Positions 43,763 through 51,787 of a stretch of 64,000 nucleotides of DNA are shown one piece after another; position 1 is the stretch's first letter, and each line of letters starts with the position of its first letter. The DNA is taken from positions 107,910 to 171,909 of IMG/VR virus record IMGVR_UViG_3300022745_000018. One strand, given 5' to 3'. The notes below the pieces were generated by a model that did no database searches, was not told the DNA's origin, and saw nothing but the letters and a program-made list of their open reading frames with translations. Origin of the DNA: a virus. The translations under genes were made by a program, and so were the position numbers.

Positions 43763-44181
43763 CAAACCTCAACCCATTTTTCATTCACCACTTTGCGAGC
43801 AACGACTCTACACACATCAACGATTTCTGGAGAAGACTCTTCAGATGAGATTCTGTGTGTGATTTTCCGGTGCTCGTTAGTTGGTTTGTGAAGCACTACA
43901 GTTTCACCTCTTCGTTCCCTACCAACATTGCTGTAATGAAACCAGGGACCTTCGTTGACGATTTCAATGGAATCTGACTCAGCCTCGTAAAGAGTGACGA
44001 TGTCGTCTTCTGCAATATCAGAATGAGTCACTTCTTGATTGTTGGTGAATCCGTTCTTCTTCAAGAACTCATCAATAACTCTTGAAGCAAAAACATCGGC
44101 AAATTCTCGAATACCGCACATCCCAGAGTCAATTAGTTCTATTTCCTCTGGTGTTAGATGGATGAATTTAGTCATAGTCAT
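43762..44181 (-). CDS. Hypothetical protein, 139 aa
   Basis: 139 aa; start at ATG 44181 or the in-frame ATG two codons later. Starts KFIHLTPEEIELIDSGMCGI; an acidic middle (EEDDIVTLYEAESDSIEIV-like) and a C-terminal IVDVCRVVARKVVNEKWVEV. Overlaps the end of the 252-aa gene. No family recognised. Confidence 0.6.
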   Translation of the reverse strand: MTMTKFIHLTPEEIELIDSGMCGIREFADVFASRVIDEFLKKNGFTNNQEVTHSDIAEDDIVTLYEAESDSIEIVNEGPWFHYSNVGRERRGETVVLHKPTNEHRKITHRISSEESSPEIVDVCRVVARKVVNEKWVEV

Positions 44182-44926
44182 TTAGCGATCTGATGATGGC
44201 GAGGAATGTACCGCGAGTGAGTGCCACTGCTTGAGCACTAGGACGAGTCTCAAAGAACTTTGATGCATCGCCCAATTCGCGTTGTTGTAGTTCCGTTAAG
44301 CGATTTATTAGAGGCCAATAATCCACAATTGCGGTGAATGAACCATCATCGTTCTTCTCGACTTTAACCACCGGTACACTAGTGGATCTGGTTATCATAC
44401 CATCTTCATATCTACATTCTACCCATATTTCTGGTAAATTTTCGGAATCAACGATGCGTAAAACCGCAGAATCTGCGATTTGTTTGACGAGTTCGTGGTG
44501 CTTAAATTCCCAAAACTCAGCTCGTTCTTTCCAGAAATCAGTTTGAGATTGCGGTTTCTTGCTCTTGATCTGCTCGAGTTCTTCAAGTTCGTCTTCGATC
44601 CTAGCAGCTAACAAGAATCCTTCTCGTTTCTTTGGTTGTGCCTCTAAATTGCAAAACTCCAGAATGGCATTCTTTGCCGAAGTTAATGCATCGATGATCG
44701 TCTCGATTTTTGGACCATCCCCGTTAACATCATCGGTAATGACTTTATTGATTTTACCGCGGCTGATATTCGCTTGGGATTTCACAAAGTCAAATGCACC
44801 ATCCAACCCAGTGTTTTTGCAATGAGCACTATCTGCTTCATTGATCCAAAGTAGAGTTTCTGTTAATAGATCTATATTGAGTTTCATTTGAATCCGATCA
44901 TGAAGTGATATGCGAGAATTAGACAT
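44168..44926 (-). CDS. Hypothetical protein, 252 aa
   Basis: 252 aa. Helical first half with a charged coiled coil (AARIEDELEELEQIKSKKPQ), then beta strands (PEIWVECRYEDGMITRSTSV) and a helical end TRGTFLAIIRSLND. No family recognised; the poor ribosome-binding site makes the exact start less certain. Confidence 0.6.
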   Translation of the reverse strand: MSNSRISLHDRIQMKLNIDLLTETLLWINEADSAHCKNTGLDGAFDFVKSQANISRGKINKVITDDVNGDGPKIETIIDALTSAKNAILEFCNLEAQPKKREGFLLAARIEDELEELEQIKSKKPQSQTDFWKERAEFWEFKHHELVKQIADSAVLRIVDSENLPEIWVECRYEDGMITRSTSVPVVKVEKNDDGSFTAIVDYWPLINRLTELQQRELGDASKFFETRPSAQAVALTRGTFLAIIRSLNDYD

Positions 44927-44988
44927 GTCAGGTGTACTGCTTGATCAACACCAATAACAACGAAAAACCAATGGCGCTCATTTGATAA

Positions 44989-45228
44989 CTAGAGCTTCTT
45001 AGATACACGGCTAGTGCACCAGTCTGTGATGAAATGCAGTACCATATTGACCAGAGCAAAAGTCAATCCAGCCCACAGAAAGCATAGACTATAGAGTGCT
45101 ACATGTAAAGAGAGCGCTTGGTTGTCGGAACTTTTCGCTAAAGCGATCTCATCAGACTGAAGAATGAAGTCTGCAAACCAATGAACCCAAACCAACAGCA
45201 TCAAGACAATGATGGCATTCACTTGCAT
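44989..45228 (-). CDS. DUF3307-like membrane protein
   Basis: 79 aa, three hydrophobic segments. VHWFADFILQSDEIALAKS, then HVALYSLCF and HFITDWCTSR reproduce the spaced His/Asp pattern (HxxADFxLQ, H, HxxxD) of DUF3307 inner-membrane proteins. Overlaps the lipoprotein gene upstream. Function unknown. Confidence 0.7.
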   Translation of the reverse strand: MQVNAIIVLMLLVWVHWFADFILQSDEIALAKSSDNQALSLHVALYSLCFLWAGLTFALVNMVLHFITDWCTSRVSKKL

Positions 45229-45461
45229 CCATCCTCGATCGTGCTAGCCAAGCGAAGGCTAGCATAGTAAGCTTGACTTGAACACTGCTTAACGACTTCC
45301 GCCCAATCGCTCTGTCCGGTAACCACTGGTCCAGTCGGTACGGCTTTCAAGCATTCATTGAACTGTTCTCGACGTAGGCATTGATCAACAACAGTGACAT
45401 TTTGGTTTACATTGCATGCTGAGAGCAGTGCAGCGACCAAGATGATGAGGATAGTTTTCAT
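45219..45461 (-). CDS. Predicted lipoprotein, 80 aa
   Basis: 80 aa from ATG 45461 (AAGAGAATTCAGA upstream). KTILIILVAALLSAC is a signal peptide with lipobox LSAC. The mature part, with QCLRREQFNECLKAVPTGP and SDWAEVVKQCSSQAYYASLR, has four cysteines and resembles small lipoproteins seen in other phages, sometimes near spanin genes. An o-spanin role is possible, but no i-spanin or lysis genes are seen nearby. Confidence 0.65.
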   Translation of the reverse strand: MKTILIILVAALLSACNVNQNVTVVDQCLRREQFNECLKAVPTGPVVTGQSDWAEVVKQCSSQAYYASLRLASTIEDGCK

Positions 45462-45856
45462 TCTGAATTCTCTTTCTTGACAATGACGAGATCTTTGTTC
45501 TTCGCCCAAACACATTCATTCATGATGATGCCATTAGAGACGGTGCCTTCAGATAGAATGCGAAATAGACTTTTGACGGTGATCTCAAATTCAACACCAC
45601 GCGGATCCATGACTCTGAACAATTTGTTGCCTCTTTCACGGCTCACTGTGTTAACTAATTTGAACCCAGACAGAGGAACGTTGTCCCAAATTCGCGGTGC
45701 ATACTTCGGATCCAATGGTCTTTCCCAGACTACCTTCGGTGTTGTATACCAGCCATCGGTACACTTTGACCACCATTCACCGTTTTCTTTTTGCCAGACT
45801 TTAAAAGCTGACCTGCCGTAAGCCCAATCCGTCTGAGTCTTTTTTACGGTTTGCAT
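45458..45856 (-). CDS. Hypothetical protein, 132 aa
   Basis: 132 aa from ATG 45856; a longer frame opens with TTG at 45934 but has no ribosome-binding site. Trp-rich start (TDWAYGRSAFKVWQKENGEW), then a beta-rich body. ATGA overlap with the lipoprotein. 45857-45961 upstream holds no clear gene. Confidence 0.6.
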   Translation of the reverse strand: MQTVKKTQTDWAYGRSAFKVWQKENGEWWSKCTDGWYTTPKVVWERPLDPKYAPRIWDNVPLSGFKLVNTVSRERGNKLFRVMDPRGVEFEITVKSLFRILSEGTVSNGIIMNECVWAKNKDLVIVKKENSE

Positions 45857-45961
45857 CAGAAGACTGCTTCGGCTGATGCGGATGCAGAAAACCCAAATCG
45901 ACGTCATGAGACCATTGAGCTTTTCGCACAACAACGAAGAGTTGTTTCGGAATTGCAGCCA

Positions 45962-46222
45962 TCACGCTACCCAGCGGTTAACGACGTTCTTCTTGACGCC
46001 ATGAGTCTTGAACAGGCCATTGCGACCAACCAAATTGGTGCAATAGTACCCACGATTGACGCGCTTACGAACATTCTTTCCACGAGTGAAATCGTAGACG
46101 GTTTCAAACTCGTCGTAATTGCGGCCATTGAGTTCAACAATGAATCGTTGAATTTCACCAAAAGAGCGACCGTAGAGACCACCTTCTTTAATGAAACCGA
46201 GAATTTGTTTAGTCTTTGTCAT
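45962..46222 (-). CDS. Small basic protein, 86 aa
   Basis: 86 aa, AAAGGAAATCCTC before ATG 46222; first gene after promoter copy E. GLYGRSFGEIQRFIVELNGR then RGKNVRKRVNRGYYCTNLVG suggests a winged-helix DNA-binding protein: two helices and a basic wing. No family recognised. Confidence 0.6.
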   Translation of the reverse strand: MTKTKQILGFIKEGGLYGRSFGEIQRFIVELNGRNYDEFETVYDFTRGKNVRKRVNRGYYCTNLVGRNGLFKTHGVKKNVVNRWVA

Positions 46223-46246
46223 GAGGATTTCCTTTCAATTTGAGTT

Positions 46247-46274
46247 ATTCTATATCCGTGACGATCATGTGGTT
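46247..46274 (-). promoter_or_regulatory. AACYACAT-N14 promoter, copy E
   Basis: AACCACAT at 46274-46267, 14 bp, TAGAAT at 46252-46247. Drives the 86-aa basic protein and genes beyond. Confidence 0.7.
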
Positions 46275-46540
46275 ATTTTAGACTCCAAAGTATCCAGGAT
46301 GTTATCAATGGCTCTTAGTGCACTACCGTCACCACCATTGTACCATTGAGCATGCCGTTCCCATATACAGGTCTTCTTGACTTCTTTCATGATAGATGCC
46401 GCGGATGGTTCTTCGTTCCGAATGAGTTCAACGAATTTCACCAAACTATCTAAAGAGAACACCGCCTCACCGCAGACTTCGCCGCCACCAGCTCTTACCA
46501 AATCAACGATTCTATCGGCATCCATTTTATGCTTTTTCAT
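46265..46540 (-). CDS. Hypothetical protein, 91 aa
   Basis: 91 aa, AAGGAACGAC before ATG 46540. Helical, with a Gly-rich GGGDGSALRAIDNILDTLES-like end and CIWERHAQWYNGGDGSA. No family recognised; overlaps the 230-aa gene by 14 bases. Confidence 0.6.
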   Translation of the reverse strand: MKKHKMDADRIVDLVRAGGGEVCGEAVFSLDSLVKFVELIRNEEPSAASIMKEVKKTCIWERHAQWYNGGDGSALRAIDNILDTLESKITT

Positions 46541-47219
46541 GTCGTTCCTTGATGTAGTCGATCACTGCGTTCAGAGCAGATGATCTGACAGCCAATTCAC
46601 CAATCTGTTGCTCGAATACTGGCGGCAATCTCGTGTCATTCATTTCAGCCATTAACAATTCAGCTTCTATCATTGAGATACACCGAATGATTAAGAGGGC
46701 TTCAGATGGCTCATCACTTTCTTTTCTTGACTGTTTCGACCGAGTGGATATAAATCCTTCAAGAGCTTCTTTACTCCAAGCACCAATCCAGCCATCTGGT
46801 GTATCTACCATCCATCGCACGATGCAATTAGTTGAACCAGCGTCATTTGGTGGATAGATCTCAAATTCCGAGTTTTGTGATTTCGCGATGTGTTGGCGCT
46901 CACGGATGAAAGCCATCACGTCTCGTAATGTATCGCCATCAGCTTCAAACATCAAAGCCGTTCTGGCATCATTAGACATTCTATCAAGTAGAGATTGTAA
47001 TCTCGAAACCAATTCATGTTCATGTGTCATGTTAGTATCCTTTGAAATAAGATTCAGGTCATCATCGAAGAAAATCTTCAGAGCATCGGCGATCCGCTGT
47101 ACCTCAAGAGCATCAAATGATTTCCAAGGGCCTAGGGATGGTATTTCACGCCGCACAGCTTCGTACACGGTCTGTGCCATAGCTGCTCGTAGAGTAACGT
47201 TGATTACGACGTTATTCAT
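46527..47219 (-). CDS. Hypothetical protein, 230 aa
   Basis: 230 aa, largely helical; central part has FEIYPPNDAGSTNCIVRWMV and DTPDGWIGAWSKEALEGFIS, a beta segment found in small phage proteins. No family assigned. Overlaps neighbours at both ends. Confidence 0.6.
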   Translation of the reverse strand: MNNVVINVTLRAAMAQTVYEAVRREIPSLGPWKSFDALEVQRIADALKIFFDDDLNLISKDTNMTHEHELVSRLQSLLDRMSNDARTALMFEADGDTLRDVMAFIRERQHIAKSQNSEFEIYPPNDAGSTNCIVRWMVDTPDGWIGAWSKEALEGFISTRSKQSRKESDEPSEALLIIRCISMIEAELLMAEMNDTRLPPVFEQQIGELAVRSSALNAVIDYIKERHEKA

Positions 47220-47439
47220 GATAACGCTCTGGTGTAGGTGACCCTAACGCACAGGCTAGATTATACCAAAAGTCCCATCCCTCTTTGGTACCAATCCAAG
47301 CAGTGAAGTTCCAAACTGCAGCTGTTGGAGTCGCGTACTTAACGTAAGTTATTGCCTGATCCGCCATCGATTTGGAAACGTCTTCGCTCAACCCAAGTTC
47401 TTGGAGATGTTCGATGTATTCTGCTTCAGTCATTCTCAT
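47212..47439 (-). CDS. Hypothetical protein, 75 aa
   Basis: 75 aa. EAEYIEHLQELGLSEDVSKS then KYATPTAAVWNFTAWIGTKE, amphipathic; may associate with membrane. Start and stop overlap neighbouring genes. No family recognised. Confidence 0.55.
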   Translation of the reverse strand: MRMTEAEYIEHLQELGLSEDVSKSMADQAITYVKYATPTAAVWNFTAWIGTKEGWDFWYNLACALGSPTPERYHE

Positions 47440-47834
47440 CCTTCTCTAGTGATTTCATGTGTATGTTGGTCAAGAAACGGGTTCAACTTTTCCTGCAACT
47501 TTTTGATGTGTCTTTCTTGAGCTTCGACCAATTCCCAGACGCTACTTACTTGATAGTAGTTAAACAAATCCAAGAAACGTTTGGCTTCACGCAAATGGTT
47601 AGCACTGATAGCATCGTAGATCATCAAATCTTCGGGTGTCGCCTCTAAAGACGGTAATGGAGTTACACGAGGTGGTTTGTCAGCCTCACAATCAAGATCT
47701 TTCCTGAATATTGTGGTTGGTTTGCACTGCCCTTGTCTGTTTGGATTGTCTTTTGAATATTTTGGAGGTGTACCGTCGTACTCAAATGCAGACCAATCAA
47801 AACGATGCTCCCCAATTGTTTTCTGTTCGTTCAT
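47436..47834 (-). CDS. Hypothetical protein, 132 aa
   Basis: 132 aa, GAGGAA before ATG 47834. N-terminal half is polar (FDWSAFEYDGTPPKYSKDNP); C-terminal half is a helix pair with a coiled coil (WELVEAQERHIKKLQEKLNP). No family recognised. Confidence 0.6.
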   Translation of the reverse strand: MNEQKTIGEHRFDWSAFEYDGTPPKYSKDNPNRQGQCKPTTIFRKDLDCEADKPPRVTPLPSLEATPEDLMIYDAISANHLREAKRFLDLFNYYQVSSVWELVEAQERHIKKLQEKLNPFLDQHTHEITREG

Positions 47835-47845
47835 GATAAGCTTCC

Positions 47846-48070
47846 TCAGAATCCAGTAAATTCAAGAAGTTCATTAAATTCTTGTTCACTCAAGTAAACA
47901 TCCTTTGTCATGTAATTCGTATCCTCACCATCTGTTTCGTGAAACTTACGGACCTCTTGTGGTTTCATTACACAATGCGTGCCGTCCAAACTGATGCGTA
48001 CATATTGCTTACGTGGATTGCCATGTTTATCAAACATCAATCCATTTGATTGGCAGATTTGTTCATTCAT
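47846..48070 (-). CDS. Hypothetical protein, 74 aa
   Basis: 74 aa. QYVRISLDGTHCVMKPQEVR followed by DVYLSEQEFNELLEFTGF; small alpha/beta. No family recognised. 48071-48109 upstream is noncoding with no clear signal. Confidence 0.6.
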   Translation of the reverse strand: MNEQICQSNGLMFDKHGNPRKQYVRISLDGTHCVMKPQEVRKFHETDGEDTNYMTKDVYLSEQEFNELLEFTGF

Positions 48071-48109
48071 GATTCAGATTCTCTATTCGTTCAATTGAGG
48101 ATTACACGG

Positions 48110-48337
48110 TCATGCAAGTACGGTAACCGTGTATTCAAGTTTGGAGTCATCGAGCCCTAGCGAGACCTTATTGGCGGGGATTCCGTGCTCACGGAGATAC
48201 TTAATCACATATTCGTCTGATCCAACCTCGACTCCATAAGAGAGGCCATATAAGCATCTATCGCAATGAGCATCCGCTTGCTCTTGAGAGTAAGGGACTC
48301 TATAACGATTCGGTCCTATTTGTTCAATGATGCTCAT
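48110..48337 (-). CDS. Hypothetical protein, 75 aa
   Basis: 75 aa, GAGGCACCAA before ATG 48337; ATGA overlap with the upstream gene. HCDRCLYGLSYGVEVGSDEY contains a CxxC. No family recognised. Confidence 0.6.
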   Translation of the reverse strand: MSIIEQIGPNRYRVPYSQEQADAHCDRCLYGLSYGVEVGSDEYVIKYLREHGIPANKVSLGLDDSKLEYTVTVLA

Positions 48338-48729
48338 TTGGTGCCTCTTGCACGAATGATGTTGATTAGATTTCCTTCTGGGTTGATTATGTTCAATTGA
48401 ATTAAGTGGTTTATCACCGCATCGCGTTCTCTCAGCACGGCGGCTGCTAGTTGGTCGGTGGTGTAGATTTTTGCGTCTGTCGTGATTGCGACATAACCCA
48501 AAAAGGTAGTTATATGAACGCCGATGTCGTTGACGTGCGACCAGCCAAAGTTAGCCACTGGCTCCCCACTCCCCGCAAGAAGCTCTGCTCGGTAGTCGTC
48601 TCGCATGAGTTGGGCGAAGGTTTGCAATTGATCTTCGTCGGTAGTCCAATACGGATCAGCAATCTCCAGAATGTTGGTGCAGTCACCAAATGCAATGTTT
48701 GCAAATTCAATTACTTTTTGTTTATCCAT
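48334..48729 (-). CDS. Hypothetical protein, 131 aa
   Basis: 131 aa from ATG 48729 (GGGGAGAAAAGCG upstream). A longer frame from 48813 overlaps the neighbouring membrane gene fully and is rejected. DKQKVIEFANIAFGDCTNIL, WSHVNDIGVHITTFLGYVAI. No family recognised. Confidence 0.65.
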   Translation of the reverse strand: MDKQKVIEFANIAFGDCTNILEIADPYWTTDEDQLQTFAQLMRDDYRAELLAGSGEPVANFGWSHVNDIGVHITTFLGYVAITTDAKIYTTDQLAAAVLRERDAVINHLIQLNIINPEGNLINIIRARGTK

Positions 48730-48907
48730 CGCTTTTCTCCCCAATTTTGCACTCAAATACTTTCTCACCAACATAGAATGTCCCCAGTTTTTCGCAGTCT
48801 TCAACAACTGCACCGCGAGCGTATGCCCAGCTAAACACCCACACCACGGTAGCGATAACCGTGGCGGCTAAAGTTGCCAATACGATCCCCAGTGTGTCTT
48901 TATCCAT
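48722..48907 (-). CDS. Small single-pass membrane protein, 61 aa
   Basis: 61 aa, AAGGAACTGAATC before ATG 48907. One membrane helix (GIVLATLAATVIATVVWVFS), then a short soluble part with two Cys. Signal-anchor topology likely. Confidence 0.65.
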   Translation of the reverse strand: MDKDTLGIVLATLAATVIATVVWVFSWAYARGAVVEDCEKLGTFYVGEKVFECKIGEKSDG

Positions 48908-49094
48908 GATTCAGTTCCTTCAAATCTTCTTTTGTCGTTTGTCTGATAGCATGCGCCCTACCATGAAGCACCTCCATAGCATCTCTAAAACGATACCAAA
49001 ACGAAAACGCACAGTCCGCTAACGCGGGTTCCCAGTGTTTTCCATCTAGAGACGAAGAAATTGGACTTTGAATTAAGTCTTTAACGGTCAGCAT
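48900..49094 (-). CDS. Conserved small phage protein, 64 aa
   Basis: 64 aa, GGAGCTGAATA before ATG 49094. ISSSLDGKHWEPALADCAFS and DAMEVLHGRAHAIRQTTKED form a pattern recalling small proteins in phages of Beta- and Gammaproteobacteria. Function unknown. Confidence 0.65.
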   Translation of the reverse strand: MLTVKDLIQSPISSSLDGKHWEPALADCAFSFWYRFRDAMEVLHGRAHAIRQTTKEDLKELNHG

Positions 49095-49878
49095 TATTCA
49101 GCTCCTTGAGTTTGGATTCGATGGCGCGGAATGCCACCGGCACATTTGGCGGCTTCAGGTGATACCTGTCAGCAACTTCTTTCATTTCGTCAGTTGTCAG
49201 CCCAACCCACTCACGTTTAGGCGCTGGTTCGATACTCGTATCAAACGTGTAGGTCTTCTCAAAAATCTCGCGCCCAATTGGGTATTCTTCGCCAGAGACG
49301 CCTCGCATGATTAAGTCATCCGGCTTCACTGGTGTAATACCCTCTCTGGTTGAAACGTGTTTTTCACCCTCGCGCTGGTTTCTTACGTGGACAACCACTG
49401 GCAACTTCATGCACGGAGTCCATTCGCTTCCAAGTTGGGTGCATTTTGGCGCTGGTTCGCTGGCTTGCGCTTTGGCGATGGCTGCGCGGGCATGTTCCCA
49501 AGGTGAAAGTTCAACCTCGCCACACCACTGCATCTCTCCGCATTGCTGCGTATCATCGATCAGCCTTAACAACGCATCCAGCAACTCGTCCCGCTGCACC
49601 TCAAGTGCCTGCAGCTTCTTCGCCAATTCCTCGGCTTGTGAGTAAAACTGGCTCACGCCTTGGCCTTTGGCGCGCTCACTCGTCAAGGCTACAGCGGCTT
49701 TTGCACCAAGATCGAAGGCAATCCAACGGTGTCTAACTGCAATTGCGTTGAGTCTGTATTGTGGGTTGTTTTCAGACAATTCCAACAAACCAATGTCTGA
49801 TGGATATAGTTTAGCAAACGCGGCTCTAACCTGCGCATCAAAGTTCTCATCGGACTGTTTGGTTTGTTCTTCTTTCAT
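49081..49878 (-). CDS. Hypothetical mosaic protein, 265 aa, GC-richer than its surroundings
   Basis: 265 aa. Helical N-terminal half (AEELAKKLQALEVQRDELLD, LSPWEHARAAIAKAQASEPA) and C-terminal modules VHVRNQREGEKHVSTREGIT, LIMRGVSGEEYPIGREIFEK and KREWVGLTTDEMKEVADRY, the last common in betaproteobacterial phage proteins. The segment around 49440-49690 has visibly more G+C than its neighbours and long frames on the opposite strand, which points to transfer. Confidence 0.65.
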   Translation of the reverse strand: MKEEQTKQSDENFDAQVRAAFAKLYPSDIGLLELSENNPQYRLNAIAVRHRWIAFDLGAKAAVALTSERAKGQGVSQFYSQAEELAKKLQALEVQRDELLDALLRLIDDTQQCGEMQWCGEVELSPWEHARAAIAKAQASEPAPKCTQLGSEWTPCMKLPVVVHVRNQREGEKHVSTREGITPVKPDDLIMRGVSGEEYPIGREIFEKTYTFDTSIEPAPKREWVGLTTDEMKEVADRYHLKPPNVPVAFRAIESKLKELNNADR

Positions 49879-49907
49879 TGTATGCTCTTGTGTAATTTTG
49901 TATTCAA

Positions 49908-50075
49908 TTAGTGTGATGAATCTTCTTTGGGGATTTGTTTTTCAGCGAGCTTCCACAGATCATTGAAATCTTTGACTTGTCTACTTTCGATACCCATTCG
50001 CATAATACGTTCCACGATTCTACCGCGAGCACGTGCTCGCTCTTCGCTGAGACGTTTGACTGATTCTTCTTTCAT
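49908..50075 (-). CDS. Small basic helical protein, 55 aa
   Basis: 55 aa, ATG 50075. KEESVKRLSEERARARGRIV then ERIMRMGIESRQVKDFNDLW; highly charged helix. Its frame fills the gap between two other genes. No family recognised. Confidence 0.5.
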   Translation of the reverse strand: MKEESVKRLSEERARARGRIVERIMRMGIESRQVKDFNDLWKLAEKQIPKEDSSH

Positions 50076-50079
50076 TTCT

Positions 50080-50310
50080 TCACTCTAGTGTTGGTTTCGT
50101 ATTTCCGTGCCCGATATCAATCACTGTGTAAGTAAATGCACAGTGATTGATAGATAGGATCGCATCAGCGAACGATAGAACCGCTGCTCTTTGCACTGGT
50201 CCAATCTCAGACCATTCTTTTAGACGCTCGCATCCTTCGCTATTAAGTAACGTCAAGATATCCTTTTCGGATGCGGTTGATGATGGTCTTTTATGACATG
50301 AGTCATTCAT
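50080..50310 (-). CDS. Hypothetical protein, 76 aa
   Basis: 76 aa from ATG 50310, overlapping the end of the 52-aa gene. SEKDILTLLNSEGCERLKEW, then a beta hairpin at the C-terminus. No family recognised. Confidence 0.55.
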   Translation of the reverse strand: MNDSCHKRPSSTASEKDILTLLNSEGCERLKEWSEIGPVQRAAVLSFADAILSINHCAFTYTVIDIGHGNTKPTLE

Positions 50311-50461
50311 ACAACTTCTCCACGTCGATTCCAATCGGTTCACTGATTACTTCGTCAACAGACTTGAAGATATCTTCGAACATCCTATCACGAACCACGT
50401 ATGCGTCTTCGTAGCTCTCTGCTTCAATCTCTACACTAAATGAAACTGTGTAAATGGGCAT
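50303..50461 (-). CDS. Small protein, 52 aa
   Basis: 52 aa, strong site AAGGAG before ATG 50461. MPIYTVSFSVEIEAESYEDA, acidic, beta-alpha; overlaps the next start by eight bases. No family recognised. 50462-50524 upstream shows no clear promoter. Confidence 0.65.
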   Translation of the reverse strand: MPIYTVSFSVEIEAESYEDAYVVRDRMFEDIFKSVDEVISEPIGIDVEKLYE

Positions 50462-50524
50462 ATCATTCACTCCTTAATATCGAGGTATCTAGGGCTTGTC
50501 TAAGAGTACTAATGTTCATTGATA

Positions 50525-50854
50525 TCACCAGTGAATGTGAATGCCGAAGTTTTGGTGTTGAGGACCGTTGCCATCTAAATCTTTGAGACCCATTGGGATG
50601 TATGGATCGCCGTATGGTTTGATCTCAGCACGATAACCCAAACCAAGTAATTTTTGAACAACTGCTTTCTGAAGAGGTTTAACCTCACCCTGAAAATGTC
50701 CAATGGTCCGGAAAGTACCTAAGTAAACAATGACGGAAAGCTTACCTTCTTTTGCTGCCGCAGTGACTTTGGGTTCGACTTCAGTCTTCAGAAAGACTTC
50801 TGATTGATGACCAGAATCATCATACAGTTTCTTTGCTTCTTGTGCAGTGATCAT
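50525..50854 (-). CDS. Hypothetical protein, 109 aa
   Basis: 109 aa, CGGAGCAAGAATC before ATG 50854. SVIVYLGTFRTIGHFQGEVK, GLGYRAEIKPYGDPYIPMG and the C-terminal NFGIHIHW; a compact alpha/beta protein. No family recognised. Confidence 0.65.
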   Translation of the reverse strand: MITAQEAKKLYDDSGHQSEVFLKTEVEPKVTAAAKEGKLSVIVYLGTFRTIGHFQGEVKPLQKAVVQKLLGLGYRAEIKPYGDPYIPMGLKDLDGNGPQHQNFGIHIHW

Positions 50855-51072
50855 TTTGATTCTTGCTCCGCGTAGGGATGAACATACAGGGCTCTGATTT
50901 CGTACACAGGACGCCCATCATATTCAAATGAACGAATCTCTGCAAGCCGACTTTCAATGTTTGGATGATCACGTAATGTAACCGTCTTCCACCCAGAATC
51001 ACTCGATCTTACAAATTTTCTTGGTGTACGATTCAGACATCGATATTCATACTTTACTGGTTTTTGTCCCAT
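50851..51072 (-). CDS. Hypothetical protein, 73 aa
   Basis: 73 aa from ATG 51072 (AGGGAATTGTTC upstream). VKYEYRCLNRTPRKFVRSSD, VYEIRALYVHPYAEQESK; beta-rich and basic. ATGA overlap downstream. No family recognised. Confidence 0.6.
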   Translation of the reverse strand: MGQKPVKYEYRCLNRTPRKFVRSSDSGWKTVTLRDHPNIESRLAEIRSFEYDGRPVYEIRALYVHPYAEQESK

Positions 51073-51320
51073 GAACAATTCCCTAAAACGATGACTTTCG
51101 ACCGACGGCTATTCACGCACTGAGGCTGGTACATCATCCGCACCGCGTCACGTGCATCCGTTTCACATGAAAACTCCGTAGAATATGATCGAAACACACT
51201 CCAGAAGTCAGCTTCTTTAACCAAGTACATCCAATCAAAAAAGAAAAACGAAAACTTTCTAACATAGAACTTGTCTTTGTATGTAATGATGTGTGGTTTG
51301 AATGGATTGTAAAATTTCAT
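51054..51320 (-). CDS. Hypothetical protein, 88 aa
   Basis: 88 aa, GGAGATCAGAA before ATG 51320. Very rich in Phe and Tyr near the N-terminus (YVRKFSFFFFDWMYLVKEAD). No family recognised. Confidence 0.6.
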   Translation of the reverse strand: MKFYNPFKPHIITYKDKFYVRKFSFFFFDWMYLVKEADFWSVFRSYSTEFSCETDARDAVRMMYQPQCVNSRRSKVIVLGNCSWDKNQ

Positions 51321-51730
51321 TTCTGATCTCCGGACATTGCTTTAAAAGCCACCAAGTAAGCTTCGGCCCCTTCTTTTGTAGCATGGATGAAACCAAGTTG
51401 TAGGAGCCAATGAAGATTCAGGTTTTTGTCGGTTGCACTGCGAATAGATACGATATCTGAAATGAAGACTTGCACGATAAACATGTCTTCGCCGACTAAT
51501 GGCCATTCTTTCAATGGCTCTGGGTACTCGTAGTTGACATCATTGACTGTCACTTTGATCGTCTTTGGTTTGCGACGATAAGAGATATCATCCTCCCACT
51601 CTGGCTGTGACGCTAATTGAATCCATCCAACACCGCGTAGATACCATTCCCATCGTTTCCAGGGTTCGCTAGTCTCTAATGCATCTTCTGCATAGAGACG
51701 CATATTTTCTGCATGTACATGAGCTGGCAT
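51317..51730 (-). CDS. Paralogue pair member 1, 137 aa
   Basis: 137 aa, GGAAGG before ATG 51730. The first 27 residues (HVHAENMRLYAEDALETSEP then WKRW) are almost identical to those of 61836-62246, and YRRKPKTIKVTVNDV and the layout of the rest also match. Small WG-type domain pattern: charged helix, Trp-rich strands, then RRKPKTIKV. Function unknown. First gene after promoter copy K. Confidence 0.7.
   Translation of the reverse strand: MPAHVHAENMRLYAEDALETSEPWKRWEWYLRGVGWIQLASQPEWEDDISYRRKPKTIKVTVNDVNYEYPEPLKEWPLVGEDMFIVQVFISDIVSIRSATDKNLNLHWLLQLGFIHATKEGAEAYLVAFKAMSGDQK
51651..51730. repeat. 80-bp near-identical repeat, copy 1 (copy 2 at 62167-62246)
   Basis: The 5' ends of the two paralogous genes are 77/80 identical at DNA level by direct reading, while the rest of the genes differ strongly. 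Mismatches are at two positions in the middle and one in codon 2. Confidence 0.9.
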
Positions 51731-51759
51731 TTTCGAACCTTCCGTTTAATTATGAATTG

Positions 51760-51787
51760 ATTGTACATTCTATTTGAATTTGTGGTT
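51760..51787 (-). promoter_or_regulatory. AACYACAT-N14 promoter, copy K (one mismatch in box)
   Basis: AACCACAA at 51787-51780, 14 bp, TACAAT at 51765-51760. The box differs from the family at its last base only. Drives the paralogue gene at 51730. Confidence 0.6.

Noticed and set aside
44928-44981. 17-codon hydrophobic minus-strand frame, MSAIGFSLLLVLIKQYT
   Set aside because: Fills part of a gap and could be a micro-protein, but has no ribosome-binding site and is too short to support.
49307-49736. Two long plus-strand frames of 112 and 128 aa
   Set aside because: Antisense to the GC-richer 265-aa gene; long open frames are expected opposite GC-rich codons.
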